From Ectocarpus siliculosus (Eukaryota > Sar > Phaeophyceae > Ectocarpales > Ectocarpaceae), in contig FN649758.1 of the NCBI GenBank assembly GCA_000310025.1, forward strand, positions 2,076,795 to 2,140,794: DNA of 64,000 nt, written 5' to 3'. This document shows, one piece after another, positions 1 to 10,609 of the stretch (position 1 is its first letter; every line of letters begins with the position of its first letter). The notes below the pieces were generated by a model that did not search any database, had not been told where the DNA came from, and saw nothing but the letters and a program-made list of their open reading frames with translations. The translations under genes and the position numbers were made by a program.

Positions 1-1193
1 CATAGTTGTGCATGCCGTAGTCGTTTGACCATTGACCTCGCATCCCTACAAAGCCGGGACGGAGCACGCCGGGTTCTCACCGGACCAGGCTCTCACATCA
101 CCAAGCGCGAAGCGCCGTGAGGTATTTGGCGAGTCGCATGGAGGGTGAGCTGCATCCTGCTAAGGTTGTTCGGCATCTTGTGCTTACTTCCTTGCGTACG
201 GATGACAGCTACGTATGACTTAATTTATTTTCTGGTCCTTTCACTTCCAGAGACAGTTGTAAGCACTGTGTAACTGCCTCGAGGAAGCTTGACCATTTTA
301 ACACAACGTGGTGCGATCATCTCCCGTTGCGCGGAGTGAGGTTTCTCGACCCCGCACAACATGATCTACTCGACCACCATTATGGTTACCGCAAAAAAAA
401 AAAAACGAGGTAAAAAAAAAAACGGTAACCTGGTTGCCGAGTTCACGAAGTGAATTGGCTTGTTTTACAACGTCGTTGCCAAGCGACGAAAACCCAATCC
501 CGATGGCAAACACCGAGTGGGGGGCTTGTTTTACAACGTCGTTGCCAAGCGACGAAAACCCAAACCCCGATGGCAAACACCGGGGAGGGGGGTGTACTCA
601 TAGTCGTGCATGCCGTAGTCGTTTGACCATTGACCTCGCACCCCTACAAAGCCGGGACGGAGCACGCCGGGTTCTCACCGGACCAGGCTCTCACATCACC
701 AAGCGCGAAGCGCCGTGAGGTATTTGGCGAGTCGCATGAAGGGTGAGCTGCATCCTGCTAAGGGTGTTCGGCATCTTGTGCTTACTTCCTTGCGTACGGA
801 TGACAGCTGCGTATGACTTAATTTATTTTCTGGTGCTTTCACTTCCAGAGACAGTTGTAAGCACTGTGTAACTGCCTCGAGGAAGCTTGACCATTTTAAC
901 ACAACGTGGTGCGATCATACCCCGTTGCGCGGAGTAAGGGTTCTCGACCCCGCACAACATAATCTACTCGACCACCATTATGGTTACCGCCAAAAAAAAA
1001 AACCGAGGTAAAAAAAAAAAAAACGGTAACCTGGTTGCCGAGTTCACGAAGTGAGTTGGCTTGTTTTACAACGTCGTTGCCAATCGACGAAAACCCAATC
1101 CCGATGGCAAACACCGAGTGAGGGGCTTGTTTTACAACGTCGTTGCCAAGCGACGAAACCCAAACCCCGATGGCAAACACCGGGGGGGGCGGG
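1..1193. repeat. 598-bp tandem duplication, two units
   Basis: Positions 1-598 and 599-1193 are near-identical tandem units. The first unit may be incomplete at the window edge. Each unit ends with two direct copies of a 66-bp subrepeat (457-522 and 523-588; 1058-1123 and 1124-1189) followed by a G-rich run. Short A-runs inside the unit differ in length between copies. The block lies in what should be intron 3 of the minus-strand methylthiotransferase gene. A shorter relative of the unit start occurs at 59464-59560, so the sequence is dispersed as well as tandem. No coding capacity was recognised. Confidence 0.9.
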
Positions 1194-1385
1194 GGGGGAG
1201 CACAGGGGGGGGCGAGAAAACGTCAAATCGGGCGTGGGGCAAAGCAGTTCTTGTCGAAATGCAGACAAAAAAAACAGGACACATTCTCTAGGACTTCATA
1301 GTATGGGCATGTTTCTTTTCTACACGCGCGTGAAAAAACGACCTAACCCGACCCAAAATGACCAGCGACCACAAATGGAGCCCAC

Positions 1386-3265
1386 CTGTACATTGACGGC
1401 ACCCGTGCTCTCCCCGCTGCCGGATGTGCCGACCAATTCCAGCAGGCGAGGAAGGTCTCGGTAGGCATCGGGCCCAGTCACTAGATCCACCCCGCCCCGC
1501 TCTAGCAGACTCTCCTTCAACGGGTAATGAGAAATGGCACAAATGACGGCAGGGCGAAACCGAGAGTTTTTGGGTGCGGCCCGACAGGACCTCAAGAGCG
1601 TGTGCCTGTCCGCGCTGAAGTACGCAACAGTTGCCTCGGCATTTGTTTGCTCATGAACGACATAGTAGACACACGGGAATTGAAAAAACATCACAAAATT
1701 GTGATCACATGCTACGCTGGAGTAGTAGGTTTGGTGCGCATGCCGAACTTGACCATGTATATGACACCTCCCACGGCTGACACCACCTGCCATGTCACCA
1801 CACCTATGATCTCATCGGTATCATAGGGTCGTAGCATAGCTGCGGAGTGTGCAGATAAGAGGGGGTAGGATGCACTCTCGTGTTACCTCTAGGCACTTTC
1901 ATTCTCCCTCTTCTCCCGCAAGAGGCAGGAGTCCCAGCGCGATTCGGTAGTACTTTCATGGCAAGGTGTCGGCCGACCTTCCGGGCAACGACTTAATCAT
2001 GCACGGATGCACAATCCAATGATGTGTGTCATATACATACCTTCAGCCGCTCTGCCATGCAACCTAGCACGCCAATCTTGAGGTCGCTCAGCCCCCCCGG
2101 CACAGGCTGTCGAGCCTTTGCCGCGTGGGTCGCCGCGAGCTTCCGCCGCCGCCTGCAGCGTCCATAATTTACCAAGCGGACGACAGACAGGGAGCAACAG
2201 TGAGCAAGCAACCCAGAGGCACTCTGTTTCGGGCAAAATTGAGAGCAATACTCCGTCCTCCCGCGCTTGCATCGTACCGCAGCTCTGTTCTATCTACCTG
2301 CGGCCCCCACGAGTATGTACATGTATGTGCGACCTAAATACCGCCAAAAAATACGGAGTCTACCGTAGGTGATACAAGATACCACTAGCCCTCTGAACCG
2401 GCTTTCAAAGCTCGTTTCTTCACAACAAGGTGAGTGGCAGCGTAGAAAATGGCGGTGTGGACGCCGTCTCGTCGAGAGCTTTACGAAAACAATCGTTTCG
2501 TTTATGGATTGTAATCGTTATGAGCTTTGAAGATCAGTCGTCCAGGGGGTATGGTATCTTGTGTCACATACGATATACAACGTCTCTTTTCATGTTGTGC
2601 AACAATGAGCATGCACGCTCTTACCGGATGGACGAGAAGAACTTGAGTCGGTCCCACACCTTCCCCTCGGCTCGCTCCCGAATGGCGCACGTGTTCGCCA
2701 GCACCACCCCTGCTTCTTCTAGGGTATCCGCCTCGCTGAAGCCGGCCTTCAACAGAATGGCCCGCACCACCTCGGTATCGCTCACGTTCATCTGGCAGCC
2801 GTAGGTTTCGATGAAAAACGAACCCGCAGTTCTCTCCACCAGGCCGCAATCCCCGCCATCGGCAGTCCTTGCGCTGTGACTCTCCAGGGCGGCTGCTGTT
2901 GCTGGGTCGACGTCGTCATCGCTGTTCCAGCTAGCCGGAGAACTCATCTCGCTGTTACTGCTGCTGGTGCTGTTGTTGTCGGGCCCGCTGGTGCGGCTGC
3001 TGTCCACATGTACATTGGACAGAAAATCGCGGAGTCCCGGGCTCGCTGATGCCGTTGCTCTGGTCGGCGGCGCTCCCGGTGTTAGAGGCGCTGATGTGCC
3101 GTCGGCGTCGGCAGCCAACGCTGCTGCTGAGTCGCCTGGCGTTCTTCGCGAGGAGGAGGACAGCAACGCTCTGGCCAGAGGCCTGCTGCTGCTGCCGCTG
3201 TTGCTGCCATACGTGGAACCGCAGGCCAGAGCTCGTCGAAATGCCAAGGACGACGAGCCGGCCAT
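1386..3265 (-). CDS. CDK5RAP1: CDK5RAP1/MiaB-type tRNA methylthiotransferase, 5' part (three exons)
   Basis: Radical-SAM enzymes of this family add a methylthio group to isopentenyladenosine-37 of tRNAs, in mitochondria in animals. Exons are 3265-2625, 2152-2041 and 1514-1386 (phases 2, 0, 0). The start is the ATG at 3265. The first ~140 residues are Ser/Ala-rich with scattered Arg and no family homology, consistent with an organelle transit region. The MTTase N-terminal domain follows, with the three iron-sulfur cysteines visible in ETYGCQMNVSD, LANTCAIRERAE and IGVLGCMAERLK (the last in exon 2). Exon 3 gives the conserved DLVTGPDAYRDLPRLL block and stops at NVQ before a GTGGGC donor. The radical-SAM CxxxCxxC exon, the TRAM domain and the stop are not in the window. 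Mitochondrial versus plastid targeting cannot be decided from sequence alone. Confidence 0.9.
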
Positions 3266-5059
3266 AGCACTCTAGGTGCTTTGTCTTCCTACTGCAGTAT
3301 GCGACCGTATCACTAGCTGTTTGGAGCGGTGCACCGTGTGTTGCCTTGGTTTGACAATGGCGCGAGGCTTGATGGGGGCTCAGTGAGCACAAGTGAGTAC
3401 CGTGCAGTTTCAATCTCAACGAAAATGAGGTTCTGGTTCTGAAACGCCCATATTGTGCCGATTCGACAAATTTCGGCGGCAGGGTAGTGTTCCGCCGCAT
3501 TTCATACCGGCTCTTGCAGACAGGTATCTTTCATCTTGCAGCCCTTGTGATACGTCTGTCTCTTGATGGATTCGACAGATATGGCCTACAGATTTACATG
3601 GTTTCGACGATGGGGACGCTCTTGCCACCAGAGAATCGCCGACAAACATTGTCTACAATGTACGACGGCTGTGCGAATTCGCACATCGGCGCCAAAGGCC
3701 ATCTGTACATACGAAGAAAGGCAGAGACCGGCCTCCTGTCTCTTTCATCACCGCGCCGAACGAGGCCACAGTAATGCATCTTGTACGAAACAATAGTTTC
3801 TTGAAATAGTCCGATAATATTTTCATCAGTTTTTGGGGTCGTGCGGATCGACCAACAGGCAACAGATCGCACACCACGTAACTTCACAGACGCATATCAA
3901 CACAGCAGTACAGTCTACGTCGTTGACTCCTGTAACAACTCAATGCTTCAGTAACAACAACAAATGAAAGCTCGCTGGAGGGCGCTCGTCAGATTCGTAA
4001 CATCAAGGCAAAAATGTATACAGTACAACCTTAATGTAGCTGCTACAACATCATGCACACGTTTGTCTGTGTGCTGCTGCCAGAGCCGGAATCAGCAACT
4101 CCAGCAGTGTTGCAAAGCATCGCATTATTAGCAGGTAGATACAGTAGTCTACATATTTTCGTGGTTGTACGGCCGCACAGAACATCATGGTGCCGGGCTG
4201 AACACAAAAAATGAACCTTCAAAGGCGACTCATGCGGCATCAACTACTGTAAACTGTAGCGACGGTAGATCCATGCTCTCGCCACGTCTACTACGCTAGA
4301 CTATATCAATGTGCCACACTAGGACGCGACAGCAGATAGGCCAGCTACACAGCAGCAGTGACAACCAAAACTTAAGAATACAAACATCACCAAACCTATT
4401 TCAATATTCCCGCCACGTGGAACAATACATCTTTGGGCTGCAATACAACATCGCTGTATTTCGATGCGACAACCCGCAAAGCCCATGTCGGGCAGGCTAA
4501 TGTCGCTTCAATATCATACTCGGAGTACAGAGTAGTACGCGCTCCAGATGTGGTGTCGGAGATATACGGCGTCTGGGCCATTGTTATGCGGATGACGACC
4601 TTCTTCCTGCAGATTGTTGAGGGCCCCGAAACGTTTAGTCGACCATGAACCGCACCTGTGCAGGCATGAGGTTGAGGTGTGTTCGGAATAGGAAAACGGT
4701 TTGCAATGATTGATATGTCATAGCAGTATTTGGATGTTGGCAAAACACATTTACAACTATCAACTTACATGCAGTTCCTCCCGCACATGCGGTGAATTCA
4801 AGGGCGTGGACGGCACAGGATAGCGAAGAACGTGAAGAGATTCGCAGGCTACTGAGTACTCAGGAGGACAACGAATGAAAATATGTTAATTGAATGGATG
4901 CACCCACAGCCACCTGAGGTTAAATAGGGAAAACAGCTTGGGATCTGTGTACATAGATAGGAGGGACACGGACGCCTTGGCATATATATTAAGTTGTGTG
5001 TTCAGTCCTACCTGCTGCTCGCACGCGCTTCTCGACATGCAAGAAAAAAACTACACTTA
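3266..5059. other. Intergenic region, no gene recognised
   Basis: This stretch separates the 5' end of the methylthiotransferase gene from the 3' end of the secreted-protein gene. Both genes are on the minus strand, so it should hold the promoter of the former and the terminator of the latter. Open frames up to about 115 codons exist (for example 4396-4743 minus) but show no domain, no convincing splice context and no biased composition. No repeat family from elsewhere in the window was found here. Confidence 0.5.
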
Positions 5060-5979
5060 TTACATCCGCACCTCGGTGATGCTGATCCACTCGTCGTCGT
5101 CGAGGTTCAGCGCCTCCATGCTCAACCACTTCGTCTCGTCGGTGTTGATGTCCCACGTCTCGTACTTGCTGGAAGTTCCGCTAGAGGTGATGGTTTTCTC
5201 GAACCCGTCGCTGCCCTTGAGCTTCAGGGTCCGGACGCGCTCGTCCCCCTTGTAGAACTTGATCTTGATGCGCACGATGTCTTGGGGCTCTTCGAACTTG
5301 TACGTGATCTTGCACTGGGCGTCTTCGAGCTTCTCGCTGCAGCTCCAGCGGGACTCGTCTTGCCAGCTCTGGTCGCGCGTGAGGGAGGCCTTGCAGCCGT
5401 CGGGGTCGCAGCCTCCGTACTCTGACGTCCTGTCGTCGTAGGCGTTGGCCCACTTATTGACGGTGGTCCTCTTGCGCGCGTCAACGAGGGCTGTCATTTT
5501 TCGATGTTGTGATCAAGGATCGGAAACAATGGTCGCCGGGGGGTGGAGGGGTTAGAGACAAGGAAGGAAGAAAGTAGCGGGTGGTTTCGGGCACTGCCAG
5601 CTTGCGCACAAGATTACGCATGTGGAGGTGAAGAATCGACGAAGAACTACCCCTTCAGTCAGTCTAAGTGCAGCATGTGGAGGGTGGCTCTACATTGCAT
5701 CCACAGTCGACGAGCCACGGAGAGGCACACGCATAGGCGCGCGCCTAGATGCCTAGGCGCAGAGGCTACCGTGCTGTTCTTGTGGGCCATGGTCGTCGAG
5801 TCTTCAAGCAAAAACACTTCGACAGGGAAACGTGAATCCGCAGATGCCATTCTCACAAGACCTCGATAGGGAAATAAATGAAAATCCGCACATCAGTTAG
5901 ATATTGTTGCACATCGCTTACCAGAGGAGGTGCCAAGTACAGCGGCGAAGGCCAGGGCGAAAAGACCAAAGGAGTGCAT
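5060..5979 (-). CDS. Secreted F5/8 type C (CBM32-like) carbohydrate-binding domain protein
   Basis: Two exons, 5979-5922 and 5490-5060, join in phase 1 across a 431-bp intron (donor G|GTAAGC, acceptor ACAG) to give 162 residues. Exon 1 encodes a clean signal peptide starting MHSFGLFALAFAAVLG, with a likely cleavage after an Ala/Ser-rich stretch. The mature part is one domain of about 140 residues. It has four Cys in the first half and the motifs SRWSC, IVRIKIKFYKGDERVRTLKL and a terminal WISITEVRM. The pattern IKIxFYKGDxRxxxF followed by SITEV is typical of discoidin/F5-8C-like modules attached to bacterial alginate lyases, so an alginate- or uronan-binding role in the cell wall is plausible. 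There is no catalytic domain. The domain call is by pattern memory only; the splice model is firm because both the frame and the signal peptide depend on it. Confidence 0.8.
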
Positions 5980-7472
5980 TGTGGAAATGTGACGGTGATT
6001 GTAGCTTGGTTGTGGAAGAGGCTGGAGAGGTGTTTGGCTGGGGGGAAGTGAGGAGTGAGTAAGGTGGGGAGCACGATCCACGTTGATCGGGCAGGAGATG
6101 GCGACGGTTTCAAAAACCCGTTCGGGGTATCTACCAACTACGACACGTCGCGGGCGGAAAAAAATAGTGGAATCCGTGACAAAACGTTTCCGTGACATTC
6201 CACAAGAAATATTCTTCAGCCAAGAGGAATGTTCCGATCTCCCCGCTGTCGCGGGGTATCTCCTGTATTTCCCCCGAGGGATACACTGTACCGGTCTACC
6301 GGTCGCTGTGCTTGATGGTGCGGATGTGATACACCTCACTTTTCGTGTTCTTGAAGGAGTGATCAGGTCATCTTCAGATACGCCACCGCAATGATACGAC
6401 GACACGTGTGTCGGTATATGGATGTACCGGTTTCCTGGTGCAAACACCACCAGAGCAATTCATCAACGCACAGACACAAACACGTGGCCCTCTCGCGGGG
6501 TCCCAGTTGAAGGCATTTAGAAGTGTTTGGTGTTTTCAACCGCACTGAGACTGACGTCTTTCCATTGGTCAGCCGGCTGGCGCGGTCGATGCAAATAATA
6601 TAAACACAATCACGTTACGTTTGCGCGGAAGGGACTCGAGAGACTCAAGCCACGCGGGCCTGATACTCGTGTAAGATGCTTACGATACAGACACCCCCAT
6701 TCTTTGAATTTCGGGGCCCTTCCGGAGAAGACCTCGATATTCCCCCGTCGACACCGCCGTATTTTCATTAGTAAACCCATTGGCGCGGTCGATGCAAACT
6801 AAAAGAAACACTCGTGATAAACCGTCAGCGTGCCCCAGTGGGCTTAGAGGCTGCCGGGACACTAGAGACCCTTCCATTAATGTGAAGTTCTATACACGAA
6901 CGTCGCCAGTCTATATGGCGAGCAAATTATAGATTGCCGTGTGCCCACGGCCCCGTCGCCAATTAAGTTTTTGTACTTTAGGTATTGACATTGAGTGTCT
7001 GGGTACGTACGGTGATGGCGCCAGGAAAACGTTTAGGAAGCTACGGCTGCTGCTGCTATGCTACTGCACGACTCCAATCCTGGTATTTCCAGGTGCATCA
7101 CACGAACATCTGGGATCGGTTCTGCATTGAGATCCGCGGTACGATGGCGTCACGAACGGATAGAACGAGGGGCACGCTGTGTGCATTGCTGAAGACTCCA
7201 ATCGTCGTAATGATGCTGTGCCACGAACGGAAGCCAAGCTACGCGAACACTATAATAGGGTGAGAGGGAGATGGGCATCACACGCAGGAAACACGCTGCA
7301 GCAAAATGCGAAGGACAAATCGGCACCCAGAGGCAAGGAGCTAGGCAACTCAACCCGCTTTTGACACAAGCACCCCTCCCCTCTCCGCTCGCCCTACACC
7401 GAGAGGCCGACGACATCCCAAGCAGCGCAGGGCGAAACCCACACAGTGCCGCTGTCGCACGCCCTGGGTGTC
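5980..7472. other. Intergenic region with fragments of a dispersed ~70-bp repeat
   Basis: It holds the promoter side of the secreted-protein gene. Fragments at 6539-6610 and 6773-6806 share a TTGGTCAGCCGG...GCGCGGTCGATGC core with 9079-9120 and 9236-9306. No coding region was recognised. Open frames such as 5893-6450 minus only reflect the signal-peptide exon plus its upstream sequence. Confidence 0.5.
6539..6610 (+). repeat. Dispersed ~70-bp repeat, copy 1
   Basis: It contains CCGCACTGAGACTGACGT, then TTGGTCAGCCGGCTGGCG, and ends in an A-rich AATATAAACACA tail. The same order of blocks is found at 9236-9306, with partial versions at 9079-9120 and 6773-6806. The common order and the A-rich end suggest the tail of a short interspersed element. 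No terminal repeat or target duplication was seen. Confidence 0.6.
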
Positions 7473-8627
7473 TCACATCTGCAACCGCCGTGCCGGTGGC
7501 AGAGGACCGCCGTACCGGCGGCAGAGGGGGCGGGGCAGGAATGCCACCCGCCGCCACCACCGCCCGCCCGTCGCCGCCGGCGCCGCCTGCGCCGCGGCCG
7601 GCTGCATCAGCCCCTTCGCCGCGCGCACCGGGCACGCCGCCCCGGCGCCGTGGCCCCGCTCGCACTCCAGCGCCACCACCTGCTGCGTGCGTTGCAGGGA
7701 GGCCGTGGCCTGACGGATGCTCGACGTGCTAGCCGGCACCACGCTCCGGAGAAGGTGCCCCAGCGAGAACTCGTGCCCGCAGGAAAACACCCAAGCGGTA
7801 TGGCCCTCCGAATATTCTCCATCAGCGGCGGCAGACGATGATGATGGCGGCCCGTCTCCTTGAGCGGCGCCGCTGTTTGGTAGGACCCCCGGGGCCAAGC
7901 ACTCGCGGCATCCGCGCGGTCTCCTCTCGCCCTCCTCCCCGCGGTGGCTGACGTTGACCGTGTGCGCCCGGGTGCCGCCGGCGCTACCCACGACGATGAT
8001 GTGCCGCCGTTGTCCGTCCGGTGGTCGAGCATGAGAGTCAGCGGGAACGGCCCCGTGGCCGGTCCAGCGTCGATAGGGGAAGCGCCGGTCTGTTGTGCGG
8101 CGTGGTGCCCTCCGGCCGACGCTGCCGGCATCTTCCCCGCAGACCGCATCAGCCTGAGCAAAAAATGAGGCGCGAGGCCAAGCTCCCTCGCCTTGTCCAT
8201 CTGTACGCCGGTAGGCCCCGGAGACGATAGCGTCACCGCCGCCGCTGCTGTTGCTGCTGCTGTTGCTGCTGCTGCCCGCAGAGGGCCGGTCGCAGTAAGC
8301 AACGACTGCCCTCGCCACCCAATTTCGCGACTCCCCCCTACCCCGCGGGCCTCCTCCCCTTGGAAACCCTGAGACAAGGCCACCGTTGTGTGTAGTCGCG
8401 AGACAGCCGCGGGAAGAAGACGGCCGCAAGCACGCGCACGCCATCTCGGTCCCCAAGCCACGGCCGCAGGGCCGCCTCGAGCGGCGGGAGGTGAAGCTCG
8501 AAGGGCTGCCAGGCACAGAGCGCCTCGGCGAGGACGGAAGCTCGCGCGAGGATGATGGCGGCGGGGGCGGGCAAGGCCGCCGCCGCCGCCACCGCTGCCA
8601 CCGTTGCTGCCATTGCCGCCGCTGCTG

Positions 8628-8666
<39 letters not shown>

Positions 8667-8834
8667 ATGGTGCCGTCGCCGGGGTTGTCGTCCCCTCCCC
8701 CGCAAGCGCGTTGGCAAAACATGCTCGTTGACCACGCGAATCGCGGCTTCGCTTGCCACTCGCTTGGTCTCGGCCGTCGCCTCGTCGTCAACCTCCGCCG
8801 TGCCTCCTGTCGTCGTCGTCGGCTCTGGAGGAGA
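7473..8834 (-). CDS. Candidate gene in GC-rich DNA, unknown product (model unresolved)
   Basis: Long open frames overlap on the minus strand, and protein-like composition moves between frames. From an acceptor-like CAG before 8834, one frame reads through TAETKRVASEAAIRVVNE. A second (about 8690-8385) is Ala-rich and then reads LARASVLAEALCAWQPFEL. A third (about 8290-8000) contains MDKARELGLAPHFLLRLMRS. The first frame (about 7990-7620) then gives CRECLAPGVL, WVFSCGHEFSLGHLL and a later ACPV. The CGH and Cys pairs look like a C-terminal zinc ribbon. Frames in the middle pass through (CGG)n runs that create long Arg, Gly or Ala tracts in any frame, so open length is weak evidence here. Either several short introns were missed or the gene is decayed. 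No family was recognised. Confidence 0.3.
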
Positions 8835-9593
8835 CTGTTCGACGCGGGGGAAGGGACGACGTTTTTTTTAAGGTGCCGAGAATGAGAGCGGCCTCTCCCG
8901 GTGCTTCATGTTCACCGCGTGCCCCCTAGGAGAAAAAATCAACAAGGGGGGCGACAAGCTAGGTTGTGAGGTTTCGAATATTACGAGGGGAACACAGGCG
9001 GCCACGCGAGCTGGCTCCTAGTGACAAGATGTATTGTTGGCGGTTCAGTTTTGTGCCGTTTCAAGGCTGTCATTTTTACATTGGTCAGCCGGTTAGCGCG
9101 CCGCTGACAAAATAAATGCAGCCCTTCCGGTCGGTGGAACTAGCTAACTCGAAAGCGTGCTCGCATTTTCTTGTTTCCCGCTATAGGACTGATGCATTCT
9201 ACGCACACACACTAGACCGTGCTCTCCCGTCTTAGCCGCACTGAGACTGATGTAGTTTGATTGGTCAGGCGGTTAGCGTGGTCGACGCCAGTAATAAAAA
9301 CACACAGGAATAGTCGTACAAGAACAAGTGGTGGCATGTGCAAGAACCGCTGTAGACTGCCTCGCAACTCGGCGGCGATCCTCTGTATGGAGCGACGCTC
9401 AGTCTCGTAGATGGGTAGATGATTCTCCGTGAATGTGTACAAATACACATTGGAAGGACGTGAATTGGTCGGGAGGTCTGGCGGGCACACATGGGCTGCC
9501 GCACGTGCAAGCTCACAACGCCCTTGGTCACACACACTCAACAGGTGAGTTCAGTCCATGAACGACAACGACAAACACGCCTGCGTGTACAAC
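8835..9593. other. Spacer with partial dispersed repeats
   Basis: No gene was recognised. It contains the ~70-bp repeat fragments at 9079-9120 and 9236-9306 and leads into the SINE head at 9596. Short open frames on the minus strand near 9212-9541 show no domain or splice support. Confidence 0.4.
9236..9306 (+). repeat. Dispersed ~70-bp repeat, copy 2
   Basis: This is the best match to 6539-6610: CCGCACTGAGACTGATGT, then TTGGTCAGGCGGTTAGCG, then an A-rich TAATAAAAACACA end. A shorter copy precedes it at 9079-9120. Confidence 0.6.
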
Positions 9594-9595
9594 GG

Positions 9596-10609
9596 TCGCC
9601 CCGGTGGTCTAGTTGGTATCCTCGAAACCTTCTAGAGGTCAGGTCAGGGGTGCGAATCCCGGCGTAAGCGAGCTTTTCTTGCAAAGTGAGTTTTCTCTCG
9701 CTTCCGCTCCTGGCCGAGCCAACAACCAATGGGGCGGGAGGGGGGCAGGAGACGGACGAGACGACGAGGGAAGAAAGCAAACGAGAAGAGACGGACCGAG
9801 TGGCACGATACGTGCCGGATTGAATTTATATTAGCCAATTCCCCACCCCCAACGCTGCACCATTGCACCAACCCCCCAGTAGTAGTGATGACGTACCATT
9901 ACAATGTATCGCTGGTTGGTGGCCATGTTTGCGTGTTTGCTTGTTCGTTAGTGGTCTCTCCACCGTGTGCCTGTTTCTGCCTCTTATTTCTAGTTATTTT
10001 CGGCCTGGTCCCTTTTTGTCCTCGCTCTTTTTCATTTTATTTTCATTTTTTTCTTATTTTCTCTTCTTCTTACTGTTTCTATTTTTTTATTTTTTCTCTT
10101 TTTCTCTCTTTTTTTTCTCTCTTTTTCTGTGCCAGATGGCCTTGTCTTTGCTGTTGCGTTGTGAAGTACCAAGATTGAACCAAGGGGGTGTACCTCTTTC
10201 TCTCCGGCCCATGATAGTGACTCCTAGTCTCAGTTGATACCTCGCATAGCGCGCAGAGGGAGTGGAGGATTCCAGAGTATCTGTCGTTGGTTTCTATTGA
10301 CTTGCAGACCCCTCGGGGCCAGTTTATTTGAGTGTACCTTTTTTAGGGCAAGTTAACCTGTGACCACGGGAATCGACCGCGTCGAGTGTTGGATCAGTAC
10401 GGACATACGAAGGTACTGGGTAGAGCGAGATCGGAACGGTTTTTAATGTGAAGACAACAACAACAACAACAAGTGGATAGCCCTAGTTCTTGTGTACACA
10501 GGAGGGGAGGTGGAGAGGGGCTCTTCTGTGTGTCCACGGGTCGGAGTAAACGGCACTAGTGCTGTAAGCGCTGATTTGAAGTGAAGACAAAAAAAACAAA
10601 AAAAACGAA
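9596..10609 (+). mobile_element. tRNA-derived SINE, split by a later insertion
   Basis: The head at 9596-9715 has a pol III A-box-like TGGTCTAGTTGG and a B-box-like GGTGCGAATCCC at tRNA spacing, followed by CTTTTCTTGCAAAGTGAG and CTCCTGGCC. The element resumes at about 10472 with GTGGATAG, continues through GCACTAGTGCTG and ATTTGAAGTGAAGAC, and ends in an A-rich tail near 10609. The intact relative at 29478-29784 reads straight across the gap, which shows that 9716-10471 was inserted later. The head does not fold into a convincing functional tRNA: the anticodon stem is poor and the acceptor stem weak. Confidence 0.75.
9716..10471 (+). mobile_element. Retroelement-like insert with (AAC)n tail, copy 1
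   Basis: About 756 bp interrupt the SINE. Beyond the first few bases it aligns along its length with 34517-35297, including GAGACGGACGAG, TGCACCATTGCACCAACCCC, a long pyrimidine tract (about 10000-10130), TTGACTTGC...CCCTCGGGGCCAG and TGACCACGGGAATCGACCGC. It ends in a short (AAC)n run. A pure microsatellite 3' end without terminal repeats points to a non-LTR or SINE-like mechanism. No reverse transcriptase frame exists, so it would need help in trans. Open frames over the pyrimidine tract are Phe/Leu-rich by composition only. Confidence 0.7.

Noticed and set aside
460-560. GTTTTACAACGTCGT is identical to part of the lacZ-alpha region, suggesting cloning-vector contamination.
   Set aside because: Only about 15 bases agree; the following sequence differs at once, and the block belongs to a diverged 66-bp repeat present four times.
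8560-8690. Very long Arg, Gly and Ala tracts in open frames on both strands.
   Set aside because: They come from (CGG)n/(CCG)n composition, which removes stops from all frames; they are not evidence of a gene.
9596-9672. Functional tRNA gene.
   Set aside because: Box promoters are present but the cloverleaf does not close well, and the sequence is repeated with a conserved body and A tail as in a SINE.
9990-10140. Phe/Leu-rich open frames resembling membrane proteins, and the Lys/Glu-rich antisense frame at 34684-34983.
   Set aside because: They are translations of the pyrimidine tract in the (AAC)n element.
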